In this document: positions 22,364 to 33,413 of the stretch, one piece after another
How the letters are laid out: each line of letters begins with the position of its first letter
How positions within the stretch are numbered: the stretch's first letter is position 1
Assembly (NCBI RefSeq): GCF_006539525.1
Contig: NZ_BJNE01000001.1
Coordinates: 186,001-250,000 of the forward strand
Direction: 5' to 3'
DNA: 64,000 bases
Source of the DNA: Glutamicibacter nicotianae
Lineage (GTDB): Bacteria; Actinomycetota; Actinomycetes; Actinomycetales; Micrococcaceae
Notes under the pieces: model-generated
Told to the model about the DNA's origin: nothing
Databases searched by the model: none
What the model saw: the letters and a program-made list of their open reading frames with translations, nothing else
Made by a program: the position numbers and the translations under genes

Positions 22364-22833
22364 GCATCGAAGTAAATAACGAAACCGAGTACGACGTCGA
22401 TCTCAAGGACGTCAACGCCTTGGCCGAATCGGTGATGCGGGCCATGTTCCTGCACCCGGAAACCGAAGTGTCCATCGTTTTCATCGACGAGGACGCCATG
22501 AGCGCCCTGCATGTCGAGTGGATGGACCTCGAAGGCCCTACCGACGTAATGAGCTTCCCGATGGATGAGCTGCGTCCCGGCACCGCCGGCGCGCCAGGGG
22601 AGAACGGCATCCTTGGCGACATCGTGATCTGCCCTTCGGTCGCCGAAGCGCAGGCCAAGGCCGGCGGGCACAGCACGCACGACGAGATCCTGCTGCTGAC
22701 CACCCACGGCCTGCTGCACCTGATGGGCTTCGACCACATGGAACCAGCAGAAAAGGAAGAGATGTTCGCACTGCAGCGCAAGCTGCTGGAGTCCTACACC
22801 GGCCGCCCAGCACCGAAGGAAACGGTGGAATAG
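22360..22833 (+). CDS. ybeY: Endoribonuclease YbeY (rRNA maturation factor)
   Basis: A 157-residue metal-dependent RNase needed for 16S rRNA 3'-end processing and ribosome quality control. The catalytic zinc motif H-x3-H-x5-H is visible in THGLLHLMGFDHMEP (first His in THGLLH, then LMGFDH), preceded by TDVMSFPMDE and ILGDIVICPSVA. The start overlaps phoH by four bases, and the CNNM gene begins four bases after the stop. Length and motif are normal. Confidence 0.97.
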   Translation: MSIEVNNETEYDVDLKDVNALAESVMRAMFLHPETEVSIVFIDEDAMSALHVEWMDLEGPTDVMSFPMDELRPGTAGAPGENGILGDIVICPSVAEAQAKAGGHSTHDEILLLTTHGLLHLMGFDHMEPAEKEEMFALQRKLLESYTGRPAPKETVE

Positions 22834-22837
22834 CCCG

Positions 22838-24124
22838 GTGGAAATCGTCTTGCTGGTCCTGGCCCTGGTTTTCATGGCCTTCTCGGCCGTGCTGACCGCA
22901 GTCGACTCGGCCTTCTATGCGTTATCCCGGCACGCGGCCGAACGCCTGCGCGCCGAATCGAACTCCAAGGCGCTTTCCGCGATCCTGGATGAGGCAGAAA
23001 GCCATGCCCAGGCGGTGAAGTTCTGGCGCATCTGGTTCGAGACCGCTTCGGCGGTCGCCGTGGCCCTGCTCGTTTCGCAGTGGATCGAGAATGTGTGGCT
23101 GATCGGGATGATCTCGACGATTGCCATGGCTGCCCTGGGCTTCGTCCTGGTCAGCGTGTCCCCGCGGCGCTATGGGCGCTCCAACGCGCAGACGGTCGTT
23201 CAGTCCACGGCCACCCTGGTTCGCTTCCTGCGCTTGGTCCTGGGTCCGGTCACCAACTGGCTGGCATCCATCGCCAAGGCGCTGAGCCCCGGCGGCGCGG
23301 ACGGCGAAGGCTACCTGGGCAAGGAACGCCTGCGCGATCTGGTGGATCGCGCCTCCGAAGGCGAGGATCTGGACGAGGAATCGGCCGAACTGATCTCCTC
23401 GGTGATCGACCTGGAGGAGACCAGCGTCCGCTCGGTGATGGTGCCGCGCACCGACATGGTGGTGCTGGATGCTGATCATTCATTCCACAGCGCCATGGAC
23501 CTGTTCATCGCCTCCGGCTTCTCCCGCATCCCGCTGATCGGCGAGGATACCGATGACATCCAGGGGATCATCTACCTCAAGGACCTGATCCGCGAGATCC
23601 ACGGCCTGCAGCAGGCGCAGTCCCTGGCCGACCTGGCGCGCAAGGTCCGCTTCGTTCCCGAATCGAAGTCCGCGGCAGAGCTGATGCAGGAACTGCAGCA
23701 GGAGTCAATCCACCTGGCAGTCGTCATCGACGAATACGGCGGCACCGCGGGCCTGGTGACCCTCGAGGACCTGCTGGAGGAAATCGTGGGCGAGATCGAC
23801 GACGAGTATGATCGTTCCCGGGCCGAACTGATCGAGAACCCCGACGGTTCGATCTTCGCCGTGGCCGCCGCATCCATTGACGATGTGGCCGACCACTTCG
23901 GCATGCACATCGAGGAAGAGGACGTCGATACCGTCGCCGGCCTGCTCTCCAAGGCCCTGGAATCGGTGCCGGTACTCGGTTCCACCGCTGATGTGCACGG
24001 CCTGCGCCTGACCGTGGTGGCCCTCGCCGGCCGCCGCAACCGTATCGGCAAAATCCATGTAGAGCGCCTGGAAACAGACGCATCCGACCATATTGAGAAC
24101 GACGAGGATTCCTCAGATGAGTGA
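22838..24124 (+). CDS. CNNM/CorC family membrane protein with CBS domains
   Basis: A 428-residue protein with an N-terminal DUF21/CNNM membrane domain (about residues 1-180, helices at the start, around 75-110 and 125-145), a tandem CBS pair (about 195-320; [53 protein letters not shown]) and a C-terminal CorC_HlyC domain. Family members export magnesium or cobalt and are often labelled hemolysin. GTG start four bases after ybeY. The last eight bases overlap era. An earlier gene of this operon type is conserved across Gram-positives. Confidence 0.93.
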   Translation: MEIVLLVLALVFMAFSAVLTAVDSAFYALSRHAAERLRAESNSKALSAILDEAESHAQAVKFWRIWFETASAVAVALLVSQWIENVWLIGMISTIAMAALGFVLVSVSPRRYGRSNAQTVVQSTATLVRFLRLVLGPVTNWLASIAKALSPGGADGEGYLGKERLRDLVDRASEGEDLDEESAELISSVIDLEETSVRSVMVPRTDMVVLDADHSFHSAMDLFIASGFSRIPLIGEDTDDIQGIIYLKDLIREIHGLQQAQSLADLARKVRFVPESKSAAELMQELQQESIHLAVVIDEYGGTAGLVTLEDLLEEIVGEIDDEYDRSRAELIENPDGSIFAVAAASIDDVADHFGMHIEEEDVDTVAGLLSKALESVPVLGSTADVHGLRLTVVALAGRRNRIGKIHVERLETDASDHIENDEDSSDE

Positions 24125-25079
24125 AAACCAGAACCTGCTCGCCTCCAGCGGATGGCCCGAGGGCTTCCGCTCCGGCTTCACTTCCTTCGTAGGCCGCCCG
24201 AACGCCGGCAAGTCCACGCTGACCAACGCGCTGGTGGGCCAGAAGGTGGCCATCACCTCCGCCAAGCCGCAGACGACCCGCCACACCATCCGCGGCATCG
24301 TGCACCGCGAGGACGCGCAGCTGATCCTGGTCGACACCCCCGGCCTGCACCGTCCGCGCACCCTGCTCGGCCAGCGCCTGAACGACCTGGTCGCCGAGAC
24401 CCTCTCCGAGGTGGACGCGATCGGCTTCTGCATCCCGGCCAACGAGAAGATCGGCCCGGGCGACCGCTACATCGCCACGCAGCTGGCGCAGCTGCAGCGC
24501 AAGCCGATCATCGCGCTGGTCACCAAGGCCGACCTGGTGGACCGCGAGCAGCTCGCGCAGCAGCTGATCGCCGTCGCCGAAATGGGCACGCAGAACTTCG
24601 GCGAACAGGGGTTCGCCGCGATCGTGCCAGTCTCCGCGGTCAAGGAATTCCAGGTCGAAGAGGTGGCCAATGTGCTGGTCGAGCACCTGCCGGCAGGCCC
24701 TCCGCTGTACCCGGATGGCGAGCTGACCGACGAGCCGGAAGCCAAGATGGTTGCCGAGCTGATCCGCGAAGCCGCGCTGGAAGGCGTGCGCGACGAATTG
24801 CCGCACTCACTGGCAGTGGTCGTCGAGGAAATGGTGCCGCGCGAAGGACGCAGCGAAAACAACCCGCTGATCGACATCCACGTTTCGCTGTTCGTCGAGC
24901 GCTCCAGCCAGAAGGCCATCATCATCGGCCGTGGCGGTTCGCGGCTGCGCGAGGTCGGAACCAATGCCCGCCGCGGCATCGAGAAGCTGCTGGGCACCAA
25001 GGTCTACCTTGACCTGCATGTGAAGGTCGCCAAGGACTGGCAGCGCGACCCAAAGCAGCTCGGGCGCCTGGGCTTCTAG
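24117..25079 (+). CDS. era: GTPase Era
   Basis: A 320-residue GTPase that binds the 3' end of 16S rRNA in 30S assembly. G1 is [10 protein letters not shown]2 is within [13 protein letters not shown]3 is [11 protein letters not shown]4 is TKADLVD; the C-terminal KH domain has [20 protein letters not shown]. The ATG at 24117 overlaps the CNNM stop; a further eight codons are open upstream but would deepen the overlap. Followed by a bidirectional hairpin separating it from the convergent monooxygenase. Confidence 0.98.
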   Translation: MSENQNLLASSGWPEGFRSGFTSFVGRPNAGKSTLTNALVGQKVAITSAKPQTTRHTIRGIVHREDAQLILVDTPGLHRPRTLLGQRLNDLVAETLSEVDAIGFCIPANEKIGPGDRYIATQLAQLQRKPIIALVTKADLVDREQLAQQLIAVAEMGTQNFGEQGFAAIVPVSAVKEFQVEEVANVLVEHLPAGPPLYPDGELTDEPEAKMVAELIREAALEGVRDELPHSLAVVVEEMVPREGRSENNPLIDIHVSLFVERSSQKAIIIGRGGSRLREVGTNARRGIEKLLGTKVYLDLHVKVAKDWQRDPKQLGRLGF

Positions 25080-25115
25080 GCCGCGCGCCGCCGCACCGGG
25101 CCAACGCCCAACTTC

Positions 25116-25144
25116 GTCCCCAGGACCGCGCCGGTCTTGGGGAC
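25116..25144. terminator. Bidirectional hairpin between era and the monooxygenase
   Basis: GTCCCCAGGACC (25116-25127) pairs with GGTCTTGGGGAC (25133-25144) with one mismatch and a 5-nt loop. It lies midway between the convergent stop codons; there is no T-run on either side. Confidence 0.55.
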
Positions 25145-25163
25145 GCGCTGGATAGGCAGCCTC

Positions 25164-26336
25164 CTACTTGGCCAGGCGGTTGACGATCTGGCGGGCCACC
25201 AGCCGATCCACGCCGGGCAGACGCGTGGAGTTGATAATGAATCTCCGCATCCGCAGGGCCAGCTGGTTTCGCGGCAGGAAGCTGTTGGCCGCACGCCGCC
25301 CCGAAGCCTGGGCCGTGTCGATCTTCGGCCGCATCGCCTTCTCGTACCGTGCGAGGGCGGGCGGCAACTGCCCCGGTTCGGTGGCACTGCCCACCGCATC
25401 GCCCAGGGCGGCCGCGGCGCACACGGCCATCGCCCCGCCCTGGCCGGCCAGCAGCGAGACCGAGGCCGCCGCATCCCCGATCAGCACCACCGGGCCGGCA
25501 TGCCAGGAATCCATCACCACCTGCGCGACGGCATCGTCATAGGGGTCATCCGGGCATTGCATCAGCAGCCGGTCCACCTGCGCGCCGCAACCGGCGAAAA
25601 TGCTGCGCAGCCGATCGCGGGCCGGCCCGAGGGGCGCCCCGTGTTCATGGCGATAGACCAGGAAAGATGCCACCTCGTCGCTGCGCAGCCCATAGATTCC
25701 CGCGGTGCGGTCAACCGTATCGGTGAGCACGAAGCGGTTCTTGAAGCGCCGGTTCAGCTCGGGATCCCGGATGATGAAGGCTGCCGCCCGCATTCCCAAG
25801 GGGCGCAGGAACGCCCCTTCCGGACCGAAGAACCTTGCCCGGACCGTTGAATGGATGCCGTCGGCCCCGACCAGCAGATCCGCAAGCTCCGGCTGGTTGT
25901 GCCCCTTGATGCGGATCTGTGCCCGCTGGCCATGGATGTCCAGCTGGTCGATATGAACCCCGTAGCGCAGCTGGACCCGCGACGGATCGGCATCCTGGAG
26001 CGCGGCTCGCGCGGCCGCTTCCATGTCCGGGCGCAGCAAGGTGAGCACCCTGCCGCCGGCGAGATCGGAGAACTTCGAATAATCCAGCGACGCTGTCGGC
26101 TTGCCCCGAGGGTCCACATATTGCGCGGCCTGCACGCGGTAGGCGGCCTCGGCGAGATAGGGCAGCAGTCCGATGCGCTCGGACGCTTCAATGCCCGGAC
26201 CGAAGAAGTCCATCATGTAGCCGTCCGGGCGCGGGGCATCCGATCGCTCAAGCACCAGCACCTCCCAGCCGGCCAAGCCCAATTGCCTGGCCGCGACCAG
26301 TCCGGCGATTCCAGCGCCAACGATAATCGCCCTCAT
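25164..26336 (-). CDS. FAD-dependent monooxygenase
   Basis: A 390-residue single-component flavoprotein of the PheA/UbiH-type aromatic hydroxylase superfamily. It has the N-terminal Rossmann motif IIVGAGIAGLVAARQLGLAG, an acidic ribose-binding residue in LVLERSDA, the middle DLLVGADGIHSTVRARFFG (DG motif), and GPVVLIGDAAASVSLLAGQGG for the flavin ribityl chain. The substrate cannot be read from sequence; the overall type resembles enzymes acting on tetracycline-like or salicylate-like aromatics. ATG 26336 has AAAGGAGG upstream, so the longer frame is not used. It stands alone, divergent from the leuA leader. Confidence 0.88.
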   Translation of the reverse strand: MRAIIVGAGIAGLVAARQLGLAGWEVLVLERSDAPRPDGYMMDFFGPGIEASERIGLLPYLAEAAYRVQAAQYVDPRGKPTASLDYSKFSDLAGGRVLTLLRPDMEAAARAALQDADPSRVQLRYGVHIDQLDIHGQRAQIRIKGHNQPELADLLVGADGIHSTVRARFFGPEGAFLRPLGMRAAAFIIRDPELNRRFKNRFVLTDTVDRTAGIYGLRSDEVASFLVYRHEHGAPLGPARDRLRSIFAGCGAQVDRLLMQCPDDPYDDAVAQVVMDSWHAGPVVLIGDAAASVSLLAGQGGAMAVCAAAALGDAVGSATEPGQLPPALARYEKAMRPKIDTAQASGRRAANSFLPRNQLALRMRRFIINSTRLPGVDRLVARQIVNRLAK

Positions 26337-26478
26337 CAACCAACCTCCTTTGGCGTGTGGTGTGGTGGAACCCATTCTTCGCCGGCGCCATCATCCTGTC
26401 CACCGCAGCGCACCAGCGGCCTGTCCAATATGTGACACGGAGGTGACACAAGTTTCACCTGCCTGCACAGCGTGGTGC

Positions 26479-26484
26479 TATGCT
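26479..26484 (+). promoter_or_regulatory. Probable -10 box (TATGCT) of the leuA transcript
   Basis: TATGCT lies seven bases before the GTG of the leuA leader peptide, placing the transcription start at that codon. TTTCAC/TTCACC near 26453-26459 could be a weak -35, with a longer than usual spacer. Confidence 0.5.
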
Positions 26485-26490
26485 CATCTC

Positions 26491-26547
26491 GTGCATTTCG
26501 AGCTTCTACTACTACTCAGCCGCTGCGAGGATCCAAAGGACCGCTAG
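26491..26547 (+). CDS. leuL: leuA leader peptide with five consecutive Leu codons
   Basis: An 18-codon ORF starting GTG reads MHFELLLLLSRCEDPKDR: after the fourth codon come CTT CTA CTA CTA CTC, five leucine codons in a row, three of them the rare CTA. It begins at the predicted transcription start, so it is probably leaderless. Leader peptides of this type upstream of leuA are known from Actinobacteria; slow decoding at low leucyl-tRNA would change folding of the RNA downstream. Stop TAG at 26545. Confidence is high because the Leu run, position and downstream alternative structures agree. Confidence 0.88.
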   Translation: MHFELLLLLSRCEDPKDR

Positions 26548-26555
26548 TGGTCTAC

Positions 26556-28377
<1,822 letters not shown>

Positions 28378-28403
28378 GCAGCCGGCAGAACCTGCCGCCA
28401 GCA

Positions 28404-28445
28404 AAACGCCACGGCCAGCCCACTCAGCTGGCCGTGGCGTTTAGT
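28404..28445 (+). terminator. Terminator of leuA
   Basis: AAACGCCACGGCCAG (28404-28418) and CTGGCCGTGGCGTTT (28428-28442) form a perfect 15-bp stem with a 9-nt loop, 26 bp after the leuA stop. Confidence 0.8.
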
Positions 28446-28624
28446 CCTGCACGGCGTTCTCGGCCTTTCTGCCCGGTTCAAGTCGAGGTGTGCCTCGAAC
28501 CCTTTGGATTCGGGCCCGGTAGATGCCGGTTTGCTCGTGCAACTGCCATGTCCGCCGGCGAATCGGAACTCCTGGTATTCAAGCGATTCAGAACTTTGGC
28601 AGTTGAAGTGGGAGAATACTGTCT

Positions 28625-29374
28625 GTGTCCAGATCAGGTTTCGCTTCCAAGAGCTACCACACCCGTGGTCTGGTCTTGCGCACCCATAAGCTGGGTGAAG
28701 CCGACCGGATCATCACGCTGCTGACCCCCAACGGAATTGTCCGTGCCGTGGCCAAGGGCGTACGCCGGACCTCGTCGAGGATGGGCGCAACGCTGGAACC
28801 TTTCATGGAAGTCAATGCCCTGCTGGTGATGGGCCGGAACCTCGATATCGTCTCGCAGGCCCAGCTGCGCAACCCCTACGGCCAGCTGCTGGTCATGGAT
28901 TACCCGAGCTATACGGTGGCCAACGCCATGTCGGAGATCGCCGAAAGGCTGCTCGAGACGGACAGCGATTCAACGCTCCAGCAATATCAGCTCTTCCACG
29001 GTGCGATCGCGCTGCTCTCCAAGCAGAGGGTCGGTTCCGGGGCCGTGCTCGATTCCTATATTCTGCGGGCGCTGTCGGTCGCTGGTTGGGCACCGTCATT
29101 CACCAATTGCGTGCGCTGCGGCAAGCCTGGCCCGCATCAAGCACTGCACGTCCAGCTTGGCGGCGTGGTTTGCGCCGAATGCCGCCCTTCCGGGTCATTA
29201 TCCCCGCACCCCATTACCATCGAATATCTGCAGGCCCTATTGGAGGGGGACTGGTCCACCGTGGCACAGGCAGGACCCCGTGCGCGCAAGCAGGCAGCAG
29301 ATATCGTGGCCAATTACTTGCAATGGCACCTAGAGCGTGCAGTGAATTCCCTACGTCTTGTGGAGAGAAATTGA
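28625..29374 (+). CDS. recO: DNA repair protein RecO
   Basis: A 249-residue mediator that loads RecA in the RecFOR pathway. The N-terminal OB fold shows [20 protein letters not shown] and [16 protein letters not shown]; the C-terminal helical domain contains the zinc-finger cysteines CVRCGKPG and CAEC. GTG start at 28625, with GGGAG 12 bases upstream, gives the usual N-terminus. Its TGA overlaps the TTG start of uppS, a pairing conserved in actinobacteria. Confidence 0.95.
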   Translation: MSRSGFASKSYHTRGLVLRTHKLGEADRIITLLTPNGIVRAVAKGVRRTSSRMGATLEPFMEVNALLVMGRNLDIVSQAQLRNPYGQLLVMDYPSYTVANAMSEIAERLLETDSDSTLQQYQLFHGAIALLSKQRVGSGAVLDSYILRALSVAGWAPSFTNCVRCGKPGPHQALHVQLGGVVCAECRPSGSLSPHPITIEYLQALLEGDWSTVAQAGPRARKQAADIVANYLQWHLERAVNSLRLVERN

Positions 29375-30177
29375 AGAAGCTTCCAAAGATCACCGGCCGC
29401 CGAGGCCCCGTTGCTCCCTTTGCGCATCCGGAGAATCCACAGGTGCCGGCCATTCCCCAGGAGCTCATCCCTGAGCACGTGGCGATTGTCATGGACGGCA
29501 ATGGGCGGTGGGCCAACCAGCGCGGACTGCCGCGTACCGAGGGGCATCGTGCAGGCGAAGCCGCGCTGCTCGATGTGATGGCAGGCGCCGTGGAGTTGGG
29601 TGTCAAATATGTTTCGGTCTATGCGTTCTCCACGGAAAACTGGAAGCGCAGCCCAGAGGAAGTCCGCTTCCTGATGGGCTTTTCGCGTGATGTCCTGCGC
29701 CGCCAACGCGATACGTTGAATTCTTGGGGCGTGCGCATTCGCTGGTCGGGCCGGGAGCCCAAGCTCTGGAAGTCAGTGATCAACGAGCTCAAAGAAGCCG
29801 AAGAGCTGACCAAGGACAACTTGGGATGCCAGCTGACCATGTGCGTGAACTATGGCGGTCGGGCAGAACTTGGCGACGCAGTCAGCCAAATTGCCCAAGA
29901 TGTCGCTGCCGGCAAGCTTCGCGCCAGTTCCGTTGGCGAAAAGACCATTGCCAAGTACCTGCATGCGCCAGAACTCCCAGATGTGGATCTCTTCCTGCGG
30001 ACCAGTGGCGAGCAGCGCACCAGCAACTTCCTGCTGTGGCAGTCGGCCTACGCGGAGATGGTCTTCCTGGACCAGTTGTGGCCGGATGTCGACCGGCGGA
30101 CGCTGTATGCCGCGGTGGAAGAATACGCAAAGCGCGATCGCCGCTACGGCGGAGCCGTCGACAAGCCCCAGGGGTAG
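29371..30177 (+). CDS. uppS: Isoprenyl transferase (polyprenyl diphosphate synthase)
   Basis: A 268-residue cis-prenyltransferase making the long-chain polyprenyl phosphate carrier for cell-wall synthesis. Signature regions are [20 protein letters not shown] with the catalytic Asp, [28 protein letters not shown], and [20 protein letters not shown] with QSAYAEM. TTG at 29371, overlapping the recO stop and preceded by GGAGAGAAA, is the best start; the frame is open further upstream but that lies inside recO. Confidence 0.95.
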   Translation: MKKLPKITGRRGPVAPFAHPENPQVPAIPQELIPEHVAIVMDGNGRWANQRGLPRTEGHRAGEAALLDVMAGAVELGVKYVSVYAFSTENWKRSPEEVRFLMGFSRDVLRRQRDTLNSWGVRIRWSGREPKLWKSVINELKEAEELTKDNLGCQLTMCVNYGGRAELGDAVSQIAQDVAAGKLRASSVGEKTIAKYLHAPELPDVDLFLRTSGEQRTSNFLLWQSAYAEMVFLDQLWPDVDRRTLYAAVEEYAKRDRRYGGAVDKPQG

Positions 30178-30182
30178 GACGT

Positions 30183-31220
30183 TCAGCGCGCTGTGCCCAC
30201 CATCCGCAGCCAAAGGCTCAAGTCGCGATACGCCGCGGCTCTGGCCGGTTCACCGGAGGTGAACACATCGTGCATTGCTCCGGGAATTTCGGACAGGGTG
30301 ACGAAACTGCCCAGCTTCATCGCCCGCAGGCGCGTCTGCTGAACGTCCAGTACCGAATCGCAATGCTGCATATCGGGGGAGTAGGTCGTGCCGATGTGGG
30401 TCCGGTCCGAGGTGAGCACGAAGATCGGCTGCTGGAGTTTCAGCCCTTTGGCTACTAGTGCATGGCCATCGAAGATCGTTTTCAGCCATCCCGCGGTATT
30501 CGGAAAAGCGACTCTTGGCCGCCACAGTCGATGAACATCCCACTGGCCGTGGCTGTCGGTACTCAGTGATTGCCAGTAATGGTCGAATTCTGGCCCGCTG
30601 AGCTTCCGGCGCGGATTCGTGCGGGTGATCGCTTCCATCAGGCCATGAATGGGAATGCGCAAGAAGGCTGTTCCCTGGAATTCGAGCCATGGAGCATTCA
30701 GCACCAGAGCCTTGATCTCTGGTTGCCGGCGGGCAATCCATAAGCTAAGAATCAGTCCGCCGGTCGAGTGCCCTTGGGCCACTACTGGCAGGCGCGGATG
30801 CTCCTTGCGCAGCAGTTCCAAAGTCGCTTCAAGCTCTTCGTCGAAGTCCGCCAAGTCGTCAACGTATCCGGGCAAGGCATGTTCTGCTCTCAAGCTGCGA
30901 CCATGCCTGCGCAGATCCAGTGCGTAGAAGTGGTATCCGTGGTGATGCCAGAAAGCAGCCAGTTCACGGTTGTAGAAATAGTCGCTCCAGCCGTGCACGC
31001 TCAGCACGATTCCCTGCGCCTTGCGCCCGAGACGTTGCCGGAATCCTGCCGGGCGGTACCGAATCAGCGTTGCCACCGCCGGGCCTTCGGCATCGGTTCC
31101 GAAATCCAGGGTTTGGTGCTCGAAATCGGGTCCCAGCGGATCTTCAACCCATTGCCCCGGGCAGGTGGAAGATATGAAGTCGGGCCAGTTGCTGCTTTCT
31201 GGGACGACGAAGTGCTTCAT
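30183..31220 (-). CDS. Alpha/beta hydrolase (lysophospholipase-like)
   Basis: A 345-residue serine hydrolase of the Hydrolase_4/PldB-like type. It has an oxyanion strand motif GIVLSVHGWSDYFYN, the DLRRHGRS turn, the nucleophile elbow GHSTGG (Ser in VVAQGHSTGGLILSLW), LVLNAPWLEF, and a late catalytic His in PGAMHDVFTS. No signal peptide or membrane segment is seen, so it is cytoplasmic. The substrate is unknown. ATG at 31220 is chosen because the open frame beyond it runs antisense through pyrD. Convergent with uppS (5-bp gap) and divergent from pyrD. Confidence 0.85.
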   Translation of the reverse strand: MKHFVVPESSNWPDFISSTCPGQWVEDPLGPDFEHQTLDFGTDAEGPAVATLIRYRPAGFRQRLGRKAQGIVLSVHGWSDYFYNRELAAFWHHHGYHFYALDLRRHGRSLRAEHALPGYVDDLADFDEELEATLELLRKEHPRLPVVAQGHSTGGLILSLWIARRQPEIKALVLNAPWLEFQGTAFLRIPIHGLMEAITRTNPRRKLSGPEFDHYWQSLSTDSHGQWDVHRLWRPRVAFPNTAGWLKTIFDGHALVAKGLKLQQPIFVLTSDRTHIGTTYSPDMQHCDSVLDVQQTRLRAMKLGSFVTLSEIPGAMHDVFTSGEPARAAAYRDLSLWLRMVGTAR

Positions 31221-31280
31221 ATCTTGAATACTACCCACCTCAAGTTGTCTGTTTCGGCCTCTTCGCGGGAAAATGGGTCT

Positions 31281-32345
31281 ATGCGCATATACCCACTGGT
31301 CTTCAAGCACGTCTTCACCAAGATGGATCCTGAACAGGCTCACCATTTTGCCTTCAACGCGATCAAGATTGCGCAACGTGCAGGGCTCACCAAGGCAGCA
31401 CGCAAATTCTTCGCCCCGGCACCCAAACTGAATCGCACCGTGATGGGTATCGACTTCCCATCGCCATTTGGATTGGCTGCCGGTTTCGACAAGGGAGCCA
31501 CCGGCATCTTGGCGTTGAGCGACATAGGTTTCGGCCACGTTGAAATCGGAACGGTTACCGGACAGGCCCAGCCCGGCAATCCGCAACCAAGGCTTTTCCG
31601 TCTGGTTGACGACCGCGCGGTTATCAACCGCATGGGCTTCAACAATGAAGGTGCCGAGCGCGTGGCTGCCCGCGTCGCCGGTGCCCGCCAGGAGCTCAAG
31701 TCTGATTACGCTGGAACCCGTCCGGTGATTGGCGTGAATATCGGCAAGACCAAGGTCGTGGAGTTGGAGGATGCGGTCGCGGATTACCTGTCCTCCACTC
31801 GCCAGCTGGCGATCCACGCGGATTACCTGGTGGTGAACGTTTCAAGCCCGAACACCCCAGGACTTCGCCTGCTGCAGAGCGTCGATTCTCTTCGCCCGCT
31901 GCTTTCGGAAGTTGGCCAGCTGGCTGACAAGGTTGCAGGCCGGCACATCCCGCTGCTGGTTAAGATCGCTCCCGACTTGAGCGATGAGGACGTTGCCGAT
32001 GTCGCGCGCTTGGCCATCGAACTTGAACTCGATGGCATCATTGCCACCAACACGACTATCGGTCGCGAGAACTTGAATAGCGATGCCGCCAAGGTTGAAG
32101 AAATTGGTGCCGGCGGACTATCAGGGGCTCCGCTCAAGCAGCGATCGCTTGAGGTTCTTCGCCAGCTGCGTTCATTGGTTCCTGCCGAAATGGCGTTGAT
32201 TTCCGTCGGCGGCGTGGAGAATGCCACGGATGTGAAGGAACGCCTGGACGCGGGCGCGGACTTGGTGCAGGGCTACACTGCATTCCTCTACGAGGGTCCG
32301 TTCTGGGCACGTTCCATCAACAAGGATCTGGAGCGCATGCTCTAG
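31281..32345 (+). CDS. pyrD: Dihydroorotate dehydrogenase (quinone), class 2
   Basis: Fourth step of pyrimidine synthesis: oxidises dihydroorotate to orotate with electrons passed to menaquinone at the membrane. 354 residues with the N-terminal quinone-binding helices typical of class 2 (MRIYPLVFKHVFTKMDPEQAHHF), then GLAAGFDKGA, NRMGFNNEG, VNVSSPNTPGLR with the catalytic Ser, KIAPDLSDED, NTTIGR and SVGGVEN for FMN binding. ATG 31281 is the family start. Divergent from the hydrolase gene with a 60-bp gap and followed by a terminator; the rest of the pyr genes are elsewhere. Confidence 0.97.
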   Translation: MRIYPLVFKHVFTKMDPEQAHHFAFNAIKIAQRAGLTKAARKFFAPAPKLNRTVMGIDFPSPFGLAAGFDKGATGILALSDIGFGHVEIGTVTGQAQPGNPQPRLFRLVDDRAVINRMGFNNEGAERVAARVAGARQELKSDYAGTRPVIGVNIGKTKVVELEDAVADYLSSTRQLAIHADYLVVNVSSPNTPGLRLLQSVDSLRPLLSEVGQLADKVAGRHIPLLVKIAPDLSDEDVADVARLAIELELDGIIATNTTIGRENLNSDAAKVEEIGAGGLSGAPLKQRSLEVLRQLRSLVPAEMALISVGGVENATDVKERLDAGADLVQGYTAFLYEGPFWARSINKDLERML

Positions 32346-32377
32346 AGCGTTGGGCGGGCAAGCCCCTCATCACTCTG

Positions 32378-32416
32378 GTACGGCCTCGATTTTCACAATC
32401 GGGGCCGTACAGCTTT
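32378..32416 (+). terminator. Terminator of pyrD
   Basis: GTACGGCCTCGATT (32378-32391) pairs with AATCGGGGCCGTAC (32397-32410), 13 of 14 positions, followed by AGCTTT, 32 bp after the pyrD stop. Confidence 0.7.
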
Positions 32417-32428
32417 AAGCTCGTTCAG

Positions 32429-32566
32429 CTACTGCGAAGCTGGCCCGACAATGACCTCGTGTGCTATCTCGCGCACGTGGTGAATCCAGAGCCAGGGAGG
32501 CAGGGGAGAAGCTGGCAATTTAGAGCGACAGGCTCCAGGAATCCTTGTATCCGCGTCCACAAGCAC
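32429..32566 (-). other. Possible small ORF (45 codons) in an otherwise empty region
   Basis: The 405-bp gap between pyrD and DUF3043 has no standard gene. On the minus strand a 45-codon frame (start GTG 32566, stop TAG 32429-32431) has TGGAGGTGAG upstream and reads with LVDADTRIPGACRSKLP and IHHVREIAHEVIVGP segments. A 9-bp inverted repeat (32543-32551 and 32581-32589) puts the RBS and start codon in a hairpin loop. It could be a real small protein, the 3' remnant of a lost gene, or chance; I do not recognise it. Confidence 0.25.
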
Positions 32567-32699
32567 GAGACTCACCTCCAGATACAAGGCTGTATGGAAA
32601 ATTTCCTGCTGGAACTGCCCGGTAGTTGAAGATCTCCATTCTTCTTGTAGTCACGTTCACAAAGTTATAACCCTGTACCACATCGAGGAATTCGATTAG

Positions 32700-32730
32700 A
32701 AAAGGGGCAAGCTCATGCGAGCTTGCCCCT
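32700..32730 (-). terminator. Terminator of the DUF3043 gene
   Basis: On the minus strand GGGGCAAGCTCGCATGAGC/TTGCCCC forms a compact perfect hairpin (32704-32729) followed by TTTTC, 21 bp after the DUF3043 stop. Confidence 0.85.
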
Positions 32731-32750
32731 CAGTGGTCTAGCTGGATCGA

Positions 32751-33344
32751 CTAGTCGATAATTTCGCCGCGCTTGACCTGCGGCTTCGGCAGGCGCAATT
32801 TGCGGAACTGCATGCCGCGCATCGCAGCGTACATGCGTACGCCCTTCTCCATGTGGCCGAACTTGGCAGTCAAGCGCTTCTTCAAGATTATGGAAGTCAC
32901 GATGGCCTCGACGATGATCAATGCGATCACGACCCACAGGGCCAGCTGCACGAACATCTGAACCTGCAGATTGCTCTGGAATACCAGCGAGATGACCAAG
33001 AAGGCCAGGATGATGAACATCATGAACTCGCCGAACATCCAGCGGGAGTCAATGAAATTCCGGGTGTAGCGCTTCTGCTCGCCCTTATCGCGCGGCATCA
33101 GGTAGCGTTCATCGCCAGTTTCGTTCGCCAAGCGTAAACGGTTCTGGGCTTCGATGCGTCGTTGACGTTCAGCCTCTTTCGCGGCCTTGCGATCAGTAGG
33201 AACCAACGGGCGTTGCCGGTTCGCCTGCTGCGCACTGCGCTTGGGCGTTGGACCGGTCTTGCGGCCGTCGGTGGATTCCGGGGCCTGCTGAGCAGGCTCC
33301 ACATTTACGGGGGATTGAGGTTCATCCTTCTTACGTCCAAACAC
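32751..33344 (-). CDS. DUF3043 domain membrane protein
   Basis: A 197-residue protein conserved in Actinobacteria. The N-terminal third is charged and disordered (KKDEPQSP..., then GRKTGPTPKRSAQQANRQRP and AAKEAERQRR), followed by the DUF3043 core DERYLMPRDKGEQKRYTRNF and two transmembrane helices (about residues 107-127 and 132-152), and a basic tail GMQFRKLRLPKPQVKRGE. The function is not known; membrane-associated with cytoplasmic ends is inferred. It is divergent from the dipeptidase and has its own terminator. Confidence 0.9.
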   Translation of the reverse strand: MFGRKKDEPQSPVNVEPAQQAPESTDGRKTGPTPKRSAQQANRQRPLVPTDRKAAKEAERQRRIEAQNRLRLANETGDERYLMPRDKGEQKRYTRNFIDSRWMFGEFMMFIILAFLVISLVFQSNLQVQMFVQLALWVVIALIIVEAIVTSIILKKRLTAKFGHMEKGVRMYAAMRGMQFRKLRLPKPQVKRGEIID

Positions 33345-33413
33345 CCCTCCATCTTAGCCGGGATTCGACAACGGCGTGACATTCGATACCCGTGGAATTG
33401 CTAGGCTGAAGAC

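Noticed and set aside
28475-28501. GGTTC/GAACC hairpin before recO resembling a tRNA T-arm
   Set aside because: No D-arm, anticodon arm or acceptor stem can be drawn around it.
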